Assembly: GCA_017483945.1 (NCBI GenBank)
Contig: JAFUUE010000064.1
Location: 30,810-94,809 of the forward strand
DNA from: Paludibacteraceae bacterium
Lineage (GTDB): Bacteria > Bacteroidota > Bacteroidia > Bacteroidales > Paludibacteraceae
Direction: 5' to 3'
Length of the DNA: 64,000 nt
Both the position numbers and the translations under genes were made by a program. Shown in pieces: positions 15,739-25,174 of the stretch. The first letter of the stretch is position 1. The number at the start of each line of letters is the position of its first letter. The notes below the pieces were generated by a model. It saw only the letters and a program-made list of their open reading frames with translations. It searched no databases and was not told the origin of the DNA.

Positions 15739-17396
15739 GACGACTCTCTGCTATAGTCGGAGCACTGCTCCTCTGTGTGGGACTGATGGCCGTGCCCGCC
15801 TCGCCGCAGCCGCGCCGTGTCGTCCAGCCGGACGGCACAGTGGTCGAGCTGTACCTGCATGGGGACGAGTATACCCATTATGTCACCGATGCCGCGGGAC
15901 GCATACTCCGCCTGAGCAACGGTTACTATATCCCGACCGGCGAACAGCACACCTCTCGCGCACCCCTTGCGCACCGTGCACGCCGGGCAAAAGTGTCGCG
16001 CCCCTATCGCGACATCGGACATATCAACATCGCGCCGAGGGGACTGTTTATCCTGGTCAACTTCAGCGATGTGCAGTTCCGCCCCGAGAACAGCCCGGAG
16101 GATATGGACCTGATGCTCAATGGCGACGACTATACCTACAACGGCGCCATCGGTTCCGTACGGCGCTATTTCATCGACCAGTCCAACGGCACCTATAACC
16201 CGCAGTTCGACGTCGTCGGACCCGTCACACTGGCACATGAATATGCCTACTACGGCGAGAACGAAGACACCGACGACGCCAACGACCGCTATATAGCCGA
16301 CTTCGCTATGGACGCCTGCACCGCCGCGGAGGCGCTCGGCGTGGATTTCTCGCTCTATGACAACGATGACGACGGCGTCATCGACTTTGTCTATTTCATC
16401 TATGCCGGCAAGGGCGAGGCCAACGGCGGCGATGACTACACCATCTGGCCCGCCAGTTGGGACATCGAGTCGGCCTTGACCGGCGACTCCCACCAGTCCG
16501 CCTACTACGTCGATTATACCGAGGACCCCGAGACGGGCGAGATAACGGTCGTGGACGAGAACCTGCCGCAGTACGGAGGAGTCACGCTCGGTGCCTTCGC
16601 CTATAGCGCCGAACTCAACAGCCGCGACCGCCGCGACGGCATAGGCACCCTCTGCCATGAGTTCAGCCATGTGCTCGGACTGCCGGACTATTACGACATC
16701 TACTATGGTGCTAACCGCCGCAACCGGCTCACACCCGGTCAGTGGAGCCTGATGGACCACGGCTCCTATAACGGCAACGGCAACCTGCCGCCTAACTGGT
16801 CCGCACACGATAAGTACTATGTCGGCTGGGCGACCCCGACACTGCTCTGTACCACGCAGGACGTGACGCTCCCCGCGGACGGACAGACCTACGGCTACCT
16901 GACCTCCGACGGCACCGCCGCCTCGCCCACCGACACGCGCGAGGTGTGGTACCTGGAGAACCGCCAACAGACCGGCTGGGACGCCGGACTGCCCGGACAC
17001 GGCATGCTCATCACCAAGGTTACCTACGACCCCGAGGTGTGGGACGCTAACGAGCCCAACAGCGTAGAGGGCGTCATCCTCTACGACGTACTGGTGGCGG
17101 ACGGGACACACACCGACGGCGACAGCGGTGACCCGTGGCCGGGAACGACCGGACGGACGACCTTCTCCGATGTCGCCGGCTACCCCCTCTCCGACATCGC
17201 CGAGGTGAGCGGACTCATCACCTTCCATGTGGAAGCACCCGAGGAACCGACCTCGCTCGAGACTCTCACCGCCGGGCGGGACATCCTCGGCCGCTACGAC
17301 CTGCTGGGGAACCGCCTCCCCGCCACCGCTCTGCGACAGACCGGACTATACATCGTCCAAACAACGCAACGAACCTATAAAATACAAGTACGATGA
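15735..17396 (+). CDS. M6-family secreted metalloprotease 1 with T9SS-like tail
   Basis: 553 residues. Signal peptide, then a propeptide-type domain (VQPDGTVVELYLHGDEYTHY, about 30-60), then the M6 catalytic domain with the zinc motif CHEFSHVLGLPD (H308). A conserved LENRQQTGWDAGLPGHGML segment follows. The last ~45 residues (RYDLLGNRLP ... GLYIVQTTQRTYKIQV) resemble a type A T9SS sorting domain. It would be exported, routed through T9SS and act at the cell surface or outside. It overlaps both neighbours by 4 nt. Confidence 0.92.
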   Translation: MRRLSAIVGALLLCVGLMAVPASPQPRRVVQPDGTVVELYLHGDEYTHYVTDAAGRILRLSNGYYIPTGEQHTSRAPLAHRARRAKVSRPYRDIGHINIAPRGLFILVNFSDVQFRPENSPEDMDLMLNGDDYTYNGAIGSVRRYFIDQSNGTYNPQFDVVGPVTLAHEYAYYGENEDTDDANDRYIADFAMDACTAAEALGVDFSLYDNDDDGVIDFVYFIYAGKGEANGGDDYTIWPASWDIESALTGDSHQSAYYVDYTEDPETGEITVVDENLPQYGGVTLGAFAYSAELNSRDRRDGIGTLCHEFSHVLGLPDYYDIYYGANRRNRLTPGQWSLMDHGSYNGNGNLPPNWSAHDKYYVGWATPTLLCTTQDVTLPADGQTYGYLTSDGTAASPTDTREVWYLENRQQTGWDAGLPGHGMLITKVTYDPEVWDANEPNSVEGVILYDVLVADGTHTDGDSGDPWPGTTGRTTFSDVAGYPLSDIAEVSGLITFHVEAPEEPTSLETLTAGRDILGRYDLLGNRLPATALRQTGLYIVQTTQRTYKIQVR

Positions 17397-19036
17397 ACCG
17401 TAAACGAATACTCTCTGTCTTCACCCTCTGTATGATGATACTGCCCTTGGTGGCGGCACCTGCCCTGCGTCGGCCGCGTCCGGTGACGCAGCCCGATGGC
17501 ACCACACTCACCCTCACCTCGCATGGGGATGAGTTCTTCCATTGGCTCACTGACGAGCAGGGCCGTTGGGTGGAGCAGGGGAGTGACGGCTTCTACCGTG
17601 CCGTACCCGCCCTCACCCCCGCGCAGATAGCCGCACGGCGTGCCGCCTCCCCCATGCGTGTGACCCAGGGCGTCCCCAACATCGGCACACGCGTATCTAT
17701 TCCGCGCGTCCTGGTCATCCTCACGCAGTTCAGCGATGTGACCTTCCGCGCGGAGAACAACGTCGCCGCCTTCGACTCGCTCTTCAATAGCGACCACTAT
17801 ACCTATAATGACGCCACAGGCTCCGTGCGTCAGTACTTCAGTGACCAGTCCCTCGGTCAGTACCAACCGCAGTTCGACATCGTCGGACCCGTCACGGCCT
17901 CGAAAGCCTCCACCTACTACGGGCAGGGCGACAACGACTCACACCTCGGCGAACTCGTCTCCGAAGCCTGCCGACTGGCTGACACGCAGTATGACATCGA
18001 CTTCGCCGACTACGACAGCGACGGCGACAACTATGTCGATGCCGTCTTCGTCATCTACGCCGGCTACGGCGCTGCGGACGGTGGTGACAAGAATACTATC
18101 TGGCCGAAGAAGTGGCAAGTCAGTGCCCAGACTACCGCCCCCACCATAGACGGTAAGCGGGTGGATGTCTATGTCTGCTCCAACGAGATATACAACGAGG
18201 CGGCTTACGGCTACGACACCTCTGCCGACCGGCGCGAGGGGATAGCCCTCATGTGCCATGAGTTCAGCCACGCCCTCGGCCTGCCCGATATCTATTGTGC
18301 CGCTAACTCCAACTATACCTTCAAGACCTCCGGCACATGGGACGTCATGGACTACCCCTACGCCAACGACGGCCGTACCCCGCCGGGCTATACCGCCTAC
18401 GAGATGTTCTTCATGGGCTGGATAACACCCCGCGTGCTCAATACCGCCCTCAACGACACCCTCGGCGAACTGCACGCCACCGGCGACTGCCGTATCATCA
18501 CCGCCACCGGCGAGCACAACCTCAACGGCGTCAGCCCCGACCCGGCCGAGTACTACCTCCTTGAGAACCGCCAGCAGACGGGCTGGGATGCCTACACCAT
18601 GGGACGAGGCATGCTCCTCACCAAAGTGCGCTGGAGCGCTTCGGCATGGAGTAACAATCGCGTCAACAACAGCGCCTCCGACCTCCGCATCGACATCATC
18701 GAGGCGGACGGCCGAGCTACCGAATATGGCGACCAGGACGACCCCTACGGCTGGTTCGGTAAGGCCGGCGACTGCTTCCCCACAGGAGCCACCGCCTGCT
18801 CCCCCTATGAGGCCTACCCCCTCACCGACATCGCACAACAGCCCGACGGCACCGTCACCTTCCGCTTCATGGGAGGGGCACCCGATGCGCCGACCGGACT
18901 GCCATCCTACAACGAACATTATTCCACAACCGTCTATGATATGCTGGGGCATCCCCTTTCTACCGACCTTAACGCACTACCCCATGGCATTTACATTATT
19001 CAAACCAATAAAAACACGTACAAATTATGCAAGTAA
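17393..19036 (+). CDS. M6-family secreted metalloprotease 2 with T9SS-like tail
   Basis: 547 residues, clearly paralogous to its neighbours. Signal peptide, prodomain (VTQPDGTTLTLTSHGDEFFH), catalytic zinc motif CHEFSHALGLPD (H289), shared ENRQQTGWDAYTMGRGML segment and a C-terminal tail VYDMLGHPLS ... HGIYIIQTNKNTYKL. The start overlaps the end of protease 1 by 4 nt and its end overlaps protease 3 by 10 nt, so all three are translated from one message. Substrate unknown. Confidence 0.92.
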   Translation: MNRKRILSVFTLCMMILPLVAAPALRRPRPVTQPDGTTLTLTSHGDEFFHWLTDEQGRWVEQGSDGFYRAVPALTPAQIAARRAASPMRVTQGVPNIGTRVSIPRVLVILTQFSDVTFRAENNVAAFDSLFNSDHYTYNDATGSVRQYFSDQSLGQYQPQFDIVGPVTASKASTYYGQGDNDSHLGELVSEACRLADTQYDIDFADYDSDGDNYVDAVFVIYAGYGAADGGDKNTIWPKKWQVSAQTTAPTIDGKRVDVYVCSNEIYNEAAYGYDTSADRREGIALMCHEFSHALGLPDIYCAANSNYTFKTSGTWDVMDYPYANDGRTPPGYTAYEMFFMGWITPRVLNTALNDTLGELHATGDCRIITATGEHNLNGVSPDPAEYYLLENRQQTGWDAYTMGRGMLLTKVRWSASAWSNNRVNNSASDLRIDIIEADGRATEYGDQDDPYGWFGKAGDCFPTGATACSPYEAYPLTDIAQQPDGTVTFRFMGGAPDAPTGLPSYNEHYSTTVYDMLGHPLSTDLNALPHGIYIIQTNKNTYKLCK

Positions 19037-20832
19037 AACATCTTTTGAGATTCGATTCCTTGGAGTGCTCTAAGCACCTTTCGACTCTTATCCTGCTGCT
19101 CTGCACCGTGACGGCCGCTTGGGCAGCACCCGCTACGCGCCGTCCCGTCCGGGTGACCCTCAGTGACGGCACCACTGTCTCCGCCCGTATCCACGGCGAT
19201 GAGCATTACCACTGTCTGACCGACATCGACGGACATGTCCTCGTGCGTAACGCCGACGGCACCTATACCCGCACCGCCGAGACACTCACTTCGGACGCCC
19301 TGCGTGTCCGCCGCCGCGCTGCACGCGCACGCCGCATGCCCGCACAGACCTCCTTCGTCAACCATGCCCCGCGCGGGCTCGTCATCCTCGTCCAGTTCCC
19401 CGAAGACACCGGCTCAAGCTCCGGCGGATGGGGCGGATGGTGGGGTGGGGGCTCCTCCTCCTCTTCCGAGGCGGTGGACTTCACTTACACGCGCCAGGCC
19501 TTCGACAGCCTGCTTAACAGCTCCGACTACCGCGCGAACTTCTCCTTCACCTATCAGGATGATAACTACCGTACACGAACCGGCCGCATTGATGTCACCG
19601 GCTGCGCGCGCGACTATTTCGAGGCCCAGTCCTACAGCCAGTACGCCCCCGTCTTCGACGTCATGGGTATCTACACCCTCGCGCACCCCTCGTCTTACTA
19701 TGCCGGTGATGAAGGCACCGACCTCGCCCACGAGATGATTGTCGAGGCCTGCCAAGCGGCCGAGGCGGACGGCGCCGACTTCACACGCTATGATAACGAC
19801 AACGACGGACAAGTGGACTTCGTCTTCGTCTTCTATGCCGGCTATGGCCAGGCGGACAGCGGCGACGAGAACACTATCTGGCCCCATATGTGGTGGCTCG
19901 AGTACGACTACGAGGACGAGCGCGGACGCACCCAACATGTGGACGAGAGCGTCACCCTTGACGGCAAGAAGGTCAACCTCTATGCCTGCTCGTCCGAGCT
20001 CTGCTACGAGACCGGACGGATGGAAGGCATCAGCTCCTTCTGCCATGAGTTCAGCCACGTCATGGGCTTCCCCGACCTCTACGACACCGAATACCAGCAT
20101 GCCACCCTCGGCGAGTGGGACATCATGGGCGGAGGCACCTATAACAACCACGGCTACACCCCGCCCGCCTACTCCGCCTACGAGCGCTTCTATGCCGGCT
20201 GGATTACCCCCACGCTCCTCCACGACCCCGCCAATATCACCCTCGGCGAGATTAACACCTCCGCGCAGGCCTACCTCGTCACCGAGTCCGGACTGCATAA
20301 CCTCAACGGAGAGACGCCCGACCCCGCTGTCTTCTACCTCATCGAGAACCGCCAGCAGATAAGCGGCACCTACGACGAGTTCCTCCCCGGACACGGCATG
20401 CTCGTCACCAAGATTCAGTACGACGCCGACGAGTGGGCGGACAACACCCTCAATAACCACGCCGCTGCGCAACAGGGCATCGCCCTCCTCTGCGCCAACG
20501 GCTCCATGGGCTCCGAGACCGTGCGCGACGGACGTACTACCTCTGTCTATACCGTCACCGACGCCCGCAACGCCTATCCCGCCGGAGCTACGTCCTGCAA
20601 CCTCTTCGACTATCCTGTCACCGAAATCACCGAGACCGAAGGACAGATATCCTTCCTCTTCCGCGGCGGCGTGCAGGAGCCTGTCTCCGAGGATGTCCCC
20701 CACTGGGCAGCCGAGACCGACCGCTCCGCCACCGTCTATACGCTCACGGGACAAACCGTCGCCGACCCTGCACAGGGCGGTATCTACCTCATACGAACTG
20801 CCGCAGGAGTGCGCAAGGTGCTCATCCCCTGA
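19027..20832 (+). CDS. M6-family secreted metalloprotease 3 with T9SS-like tail
   Basis: 601 residues. The n-region of the signal peptide contains LECSKHLST, encoded by hairpin element A (19061-19086), before the hydrophobic core LILLLCTVTAAWA. Then prodomain (VTLSDGTTVSARIHGDEHYH), a Gly/Ser/Trp-rich loop near the start of the catalytic domain (SSGGWGGWWGGGSSSSS), zinc motif CHEFSHVMGFPD (H340), and tail VYTLTGQTVA ... GGIYLIRTAAGVRKVLIP. It is the longest of the three. The loop may alter prodomain docking or surface exposure; that is inference. Confidence 0.92.
   Translation: MQVKHLLRFDSLECSKHLSTLILLLCTVTAAWAAPATRRPVRVTLSDGTTVSARIHGDEHYHCLTDIDGHVLVRNADGTYTRTAETLTSDALRVRRRAARARRMPAQTSFVNHAPRGLVILVQFPEDTGSSSGGWGGWWGGGSSSSSEAVDFTYTRQAFDSLLNSSDYRANFSFTYQDDNYRTRTGRIDVTGCARDYFEAQSYSQYAPVFDVMGIYTLAHPSSYYAGDEGTDLAHEMIVEACQAAEADGADFTRYDNDNDGQVDFVFVFYAGYGQADSGDENTIWPHMWWLEYDYEDERGRTQHVDESVTLDGKKVNLYACSSELCYETGRMEGISSFCHEFSHVMGFPDLYDTEYQHATLGEWDIMGGGTYNNHGYTPPAYSAYERFYAGWITPTLLHDPANITLGEINTSAQAYLVTESGLHNLNGETPDPAVFYLIENRQQISGTYDEFLPGHGMLVTKIQYDADEWADNTLNNHAAAQQGIALLCANGSMGSETVRDGRTTSVYTVTDARNAYPAGATSCNLFDYPVTEITETEGQISFLFRGGVQEPVSEDVPHWAAETDRSATVYTLTGQTVADPAQGGIYLIRTAAGVRKVLIP
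19061..19086 (+). repeat. Hairpin element A, copy 3 (inside coding sequence)
   Basis: GTGCT-CTA-AGCAC hairpin and the CTTTCGACT tail within the signal-peptide codons of protease 3. Compared with copies 1 and 2 the closing pair changes from G-C to T-A, keeping the stem. Confidence 0.88.
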
Positions 20833-20856
20833 CGACTACTCGCATACAAAACACCT

Positions 20857-21618
20857 ATGAAAATCATATCCTACAACCTCAATGGCATACGTGCCGCCAT
20901 CGGAAAGGGCCTGCTCTCCTGGCTCGCAGACGAGTCGCCTGACATCTTCTGTATCCAGGAGAGCAAGGCGCAGCCCGAACAGATTGACGTCACCGCCTTC
21001 GCCGAACTCGGCTACCATGCCTATATCCACTCCGCCGAGAAGAAAGGCTACTCCGGAGTATGTATCTTCTCCAAGACCGAACCCGACCTCGTGCAGGCCG
21101 GCATGGGCAAGCCACGCTATGACAGCGAGGGACGCGTACTCCGAGCCGACTTCGGCGACCTCACCGTCGTCTCTGTCTATGTCCCCTCCGGCACCACCGG
21201 CGACGTGCGCCAAGAGTTCAAGATGGACTTCCTCGAGGTCTTCCTCAAGTGGCTCAACACCCTCCGTCAGACACGGCCTAACGTCATCGTCTGTGGCGAC
21301 TATAACATCTGCCACCACCCCATCGACATCAACCACCCCGAGCGCCAGGTCGGAGTCTCCGGCTTCCTCCCCGAGGAACGCGAGTGGATGGACCGGCTCG
21401 AAGCATCCGGCATGCTCGACTCGTTCCGACTCTTCGACACCGCCCCCGAACGCTACTCGTGGTGGTCGTACCGCTTCGGCGCACGCGAACGCAACGCAGG
21501 ATGGCGAATCGACTACCACTGGGTCTCCGAACCCCTCCGCCCGAGACTCACCGGAGCACGTATCCTCACCGAGGCCGTCCACTCCGACCACTGCCCCGTC
21601 GAACTCACACTCAACTAA
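20857..21618 (+). CDS. xth: Exodeoxyribonuclease III
   Basis: 253 residues, the usual length for ExoIII/AP endonuclease 1. Motifs: SYNLNGIRAA (N terminus), IFCIQESKAQ (metal-binding Glu), CGDYNICH (catalytic Asp/Asn) and HSDHCPVEL (terminal Asp-His). It cuts at abasic sites and removes 3' blocks in base excision repair. It starts 24 nt after protease 3 and may share its message, but functional linkage is not suggested. Confidence 0.95.
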   Translation: MKIISYNLNGIRAAIGKGLLSWLADESPDIFCIQESKAQPEQIDVTAFAELGYHAYIHSAEKKGYSGVCIFSKTEPDLVQAGMGKPRYDSEGRVLRADFGDLTVVSVYVPSGTTGDVRQEFKMDFLEVFLKWLNTLRQTRPNVIVCGDYNICHHPIDINHPERQVGVSGFLPEEREWMDRLEASGMLDSFRLFDTAPERYSWWSYRFGARERNAGWRIDYHWVSEPLRPRLTGARILTEAVHSDHCPVELTLN

Positions 21619-21634
21619 CACCCACCAACACCCT

Positions 21635-21695
21635 CCTGGGACGGCCCCACCTGGGACGCGGGCTTTACGTCTCGGTCACAGACTGCGCCCGCGAT
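21635..21695 (+). repeat. Dispersed hairpin element B, copy
   Basis: A partial CCTGGGACGG start followed by the full ACCTGGGACGCGGGC and CTCGGTCACAGACTGCG. It directly precedes hairpin element A copy 4. Confidence 0.87.
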
Positions 21696-21703
21696 AAGTA
21701 ACA

Positions 21704-21730
21704 TGGAGTGCTCTAAGCACCTTTTGACTA
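21704..21730 (+). repeat. Hairpin element A, copy 4 (before lptB)
   Basis: TGGAGTGCTCTAAGCACC plus CTTTTGACTA, ending 6 nt before the lptB ATG. It has the T-A version of the stem, like copy 3. Confidence 0.88.
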
Positions 21731-21736
21731 AATAAC

Positions 21737-22489
<753 letters not shown>

Positions 22490-22495
<6 letters not shown>

Positions 22496-22520
22496 CCGTT
22501 ACCTGACCGTTACCTGACCC
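22490..22520 (+). repeat. 11-bp tandem array at lptB stop
   Basis: ACCTGACCGTT x2 plus a partial third unit; the first unit contains the TGA of lptB. Confidence 0.92.
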
Positions 22521-22670
22521 ACCTGGGACGTGAAGCGATTAAGGCGCACCGAGTAGCGTCCGGTGGACGGTACGAGGAGTAAGTGCGCCGCGCGAGTCTG
22601 CGGAGCAGACATAGAACTCCTTATCGGCTCGCCCGCGAAAGAACCGTCTCGGTCACAGACCGCGCCCGCG
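22519..22670 (+). repeat. Structured element C (pseudoknot-like), copy 1, with element B core
   Basis: Pairings visible: GGCGCAC (22543-22549) with GTGCGCC (22583-22589); hairpin CGTCC-GGT-GGACG (22557-22569); AGGAGT (22575-22580) with ACTCCT (22616-22621); hairpin GTCTGC-GGA-GCAGAC (22596-22610). The AGGAGT arm lies inside the first stem and its partner outside, an H-type pseudoknot order. Element B core CTCGGTCACAGACCGCG follows (22644-22670). Copy 2 is at 63352-63475. Confidence 0.82.
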
Positions 22671-22673
22671 ACA

Positions 22674-22706
22674 CGAACCTGGAACGAACCTGGAACGAAG
22701 CTGACC
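22674..22706 (+). repeat. 11-bp tandem array (CGAACCTGGAA x3)
   Basis: Three 11-bp units, the third degenerate (CGAAGCTGACC). Same family as 12412-12444, including the degenerate third unit. Confidence 0.92.
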
Positions 22707-22743
22707 ATATAACTCCACGTATATCAACCCGTTACAAACCTGC

Positions 22744-23727
22744 ATGACACGACGTCCTTCTCTGCATAACATCCTTATTCTCAGCATTTTCTCGCTGATT
22801 CTCTTGTCATGCTCTCCCCTCGCGGAGCCCGACCTCACCGTCGTTCCCTGCACTCCCATACCCGTCCCGCGTGCCGCCGCCACCGTCTTCACCCTCGGCG
22901 ACAAGGCTTACATCCTCGGCGGACGGGCCGCCGACCGCGACACCTACCTCGACGACTGCTGGCAGTACGACCCTGCTGCCGACACGTGGACACGGCTCCC
23001 CGACCCGCCCTTCCCCGGACGCGTCAATGCCGCGGCCATCACCGTCGGCAACACCGCCTACTACGGACTCGGCTACCGCGGACCCGCTATCTATCGCGAC
23101 TCCTGCTACCTCACCGACTGGTGGACCTTCGATGGCGCTACATGGACCCGCTTGCCCGACTTCCCCGACCACTACACCGACGGACTCATCCTCTTTGCCA
23201 CCGACACATGCCTCTTCTCCGCCTTCGGGTGGTACGACACGTTCTGGCACGAGATGAACCGCTTCAGCTTTGCCACCCGCCGCTGGTACGCACGCGACTC
23301 GCATATACGCGACCTGCATGTCACAATGGCTGCCGCAGGAGGAACAGCCGACGCCCGACACTTCGCCGGGACAGGCTATAACGCCTCCGGCGACAATTAC
23401 TGGGCGGAGTACCTACCTGCCACCAACCGCTGGGTCCGGCGCACCCGCATACCCACGCCCCCTCGTTGCTTCGCCGCCACGGCCTGCGCACACGACGCCC
23501 TCTTCGTCCTCGGCGGACGCTACTGGGCCGGCACGGCCGACACCGTCCGCCTCTATGACGATGTCTGGCAGTACGTGCCCGCGGCTGACACATGGCGCCT
23601 GCGTGCACGCCTGCCGCAACCCGCGGAGAACATGATTGCCTTCACCCTCAACGGCCGTCTCTACTTCGGACTCGGAGAAGACAGCCGCTCTAACCGCCTA
23701 AGCACCCTCTACCGCATTGACTATTAA
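22744..23727 (+). CDS. Kelch-repeat lipoprotein
   Basis: 327 residues with lipobox LLSC (Cys23). Several kelch-type blades are readable: AYILGGRAADRDTYLDDCWQ then YDPAADTWTRLPDPPFPGR, and later LFVLGGRYWAGTADTVRLYD then YVPAADTWRLRARLPQP. It should fold as a beta-propeller in the periplasm or on the outer membrane. Its 3' end overlaps the following Wzi-like gene by 11 nt, suggesting that the two products act together at the surface. Confidence 0.88.
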   Translation: MTRRPSLHNILILSIFSLILLSCSPLAEPDLTVVPCTPIPVPRAAATVFTLGDKAYILGGRAADRDTYLDDCWQYDPAADTWTRLPDPPFPGRVNAAAITVGNTAYYGLGYRGPAIYRDSCYLTDWWTFDGATWTRLPDFPDHYTDGLILFATDTCLFSAFGWYDTFWHEMNRFSFATRRWYARDSHIRDLHVTMAAAGGTADARHFAGTGYNASGDNYWAEYLPATNRWVRRTRIPTPPRCFAATACAHDALFVLGGRYWAGTADTVRLYDDVWQYVPAADTWRLRARLPQPAENMIAFTLNGRLYFGLGEDSRSNRLSTLYRIDY

Positions 23728-25174
23728 GCGCCTGCTCATACTGCCCCTCCTGCTTGCACTGCCCCTCCTGGTACGTGCATGGGCGCCTTGGCCCCTGCCT
23801 ATGGACTCTGTGGACACCGGCTTCGACCGCCTCTCCTACAGCGTCGGACTCTCCGCAGTCGCCTCCTACGGCGCTTACGCGCCTTTCTGGCTCCAGTCCA
23901 ACCGCCTGGGTGACATCTCTGCCACCCCCTTCTCCGGCATGATGCACGTCGGGCTCTACAAGCCCGCCACGCGCCACCACCGCTGGTACGACTATGACTT
24001 CGCCGTGGACCTCGCCGGACGACTCGACACGCGCGGAGGAACCGGCTGGTTCCGCCAACTCTATGCCCACCTCCGCCTCCTCTATTTCGACTTTACCGTC
24101 GGCATCACACCCATGTCTTGCGGCAACCAGGACCCGCTCCTCTCGTCCGGCGGACTCCTCTTCTCCAATAACGCGCACCCCCTGCCGCGTATCACCGTCG
24201 GACTGGACCAATGGACCCCCTTCCCGCTCACCTTCGGATTCCTCGAAATCAAAGGCGGCATCACCCATGCATGGGTCATTGACCAGACCTACGTGCAGAA
24301 CTACTTCATCCACCATAAGTTCATCGGCGGACGCCTCGGCGGACACCTCCCCCTGCGCGTGAGCTATGAGTTCCACCATGCGGCCCAATGGGGAGGTATG
24401 CACCCTATCTACGGCAATCTCGGCAACAACTGGCGTGCCTTCTCCAACGCTTTCCTCGCACGCTCCGGCGGCGCTATGGCGAATGACCAAATCAATGCCC
24501 AGGGCAACCACCTCGGCATGCAGTGCCTCGGACTGGACGTCGTCACCGACCCTGTCTCCGTCTCCCTCTATTGGCAGTCTATCTTCGAGGACGGACCCGT
24601 CCGCTTCATCGGCTGCGGACTCAATGCCCGCGACGGACTATGGGGCGTCTCCCTACGCTTCCACCGCTTTCCCTACATCAGCGGCGTCTGCTACGAGGTG
24701 CTCAACACCACCGACCAGTCCGGCCCCTTCCATGACCGGGACGGTTATGTCTTCGGAGGACGGGACACCTACTACACCAACGGCGGCGTCTATCGCAACG
24801 GCTGGAACTATTTCCTTCGCTCCATCGGTACACCGCTCATCACCTCCCCCCTCTACAACACAGACGGCTCCCTCGCCACACTCAACAGCCGCGTCCGTAC
24901 GCACCACATCGCGCTCATGGGCAACATCGAGGGCTTTCGCTATCGCCTCATGGCCACCTATACACGCAACTGGGGCAACTATGCCGCCACCGGCGGACCC
25001 ACACACCCCATCTCCCGTAACACCGCCCTCCTGCTCGCGTTCACCAAGCATGTCCCACAGGCCTGGCACCTCGATTTCTCACTCGACCTCGCCGCGGACT
25101 TCGGCACGCAGTTCGGCAACACTTTCGGCGCCATGCTCACCGTCTCCAAATCAGGACTCCTAACACAATGGTAA
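23717..25174 (+). CDS. Wzi-family capsule-assembly outer membrane protein
   Basis: 485 residues from a TTG start at 23717 inside the previous gene. No ATG is available before the signal peptide (TIKRLLILPLLLALPLLVRA), so the TTG is the best choice. The mature protein is a beta-barrel rich in aromatic and Gly residues with Wzi-like stretches: SYGAYAPFWLQSNRLG, then GGITHAWVIDQTYVQNYFIH and HHAAQWGG. Wzi-type proteins hold or help export surface polysaccharide. It opens a run of LPS/glycan genes. Confidence 0.88.
   Translation: MTIKRLLILPLLLALPLLVRAWAPWPLPMDSVDTGFDRLSYSVGLSAVASYGAYAPFWLQSNRLGDISATPFSGMMHVGLYKPATRHHRWYDYDFAVDLAGRLDTRGGTGWFRQLYAHLRLLYFDFTVGITPMSCGNQDPLLSSGGLLFSNNAHPLPRITVGLDQWTPFPLTFGFLEIKGGITHAWVIDQTYVQNYFIHHKFIGGRLGGHLPLRVSYEFHHAAQWGGMHPIYGNLGNNWRAFSNAFLARSGGAMANDQINAQGNHLGMQCLGLDVVTDPVSVSLYWQSIFEDGPVRFIGCGLNARDGLWGVSLRFHRFPYISGVCYEVLNTTDQSGPFHDRDGYVFGGRDTYYTNGGVYRNGWNYFLRSIGTPLITSPLYNTDGSLATLNSRVRTHHIALMGNIEGFRYRLMATYTRNWGNYAATGGPTHPISRNTALLLAFTKHVPQAWHLDFSLDLAADFGTQFGNTFGAMLTVSKSGLLTQW

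Noticed and set aside
15693-17228. Minus-strand frame of 511 codons opposite protease 1
   Set aside because: Mirrors the coding bias of the M6 gene, Val/Gly-rich, with no plausible start context.
22543-22637. Known riboswitch or tRNA-like fold
   Set aside because: No conserved riboswitch core, anticodon arm or CCA end; kept only as an unclassified structured element.
22499-22708. Small minus-strand protein sharing a peptide with a frame at 63291-63539
   Set aside because: The shared peptide is a by-product of element C; changes between copies keep stem pairing rather than the peptide.
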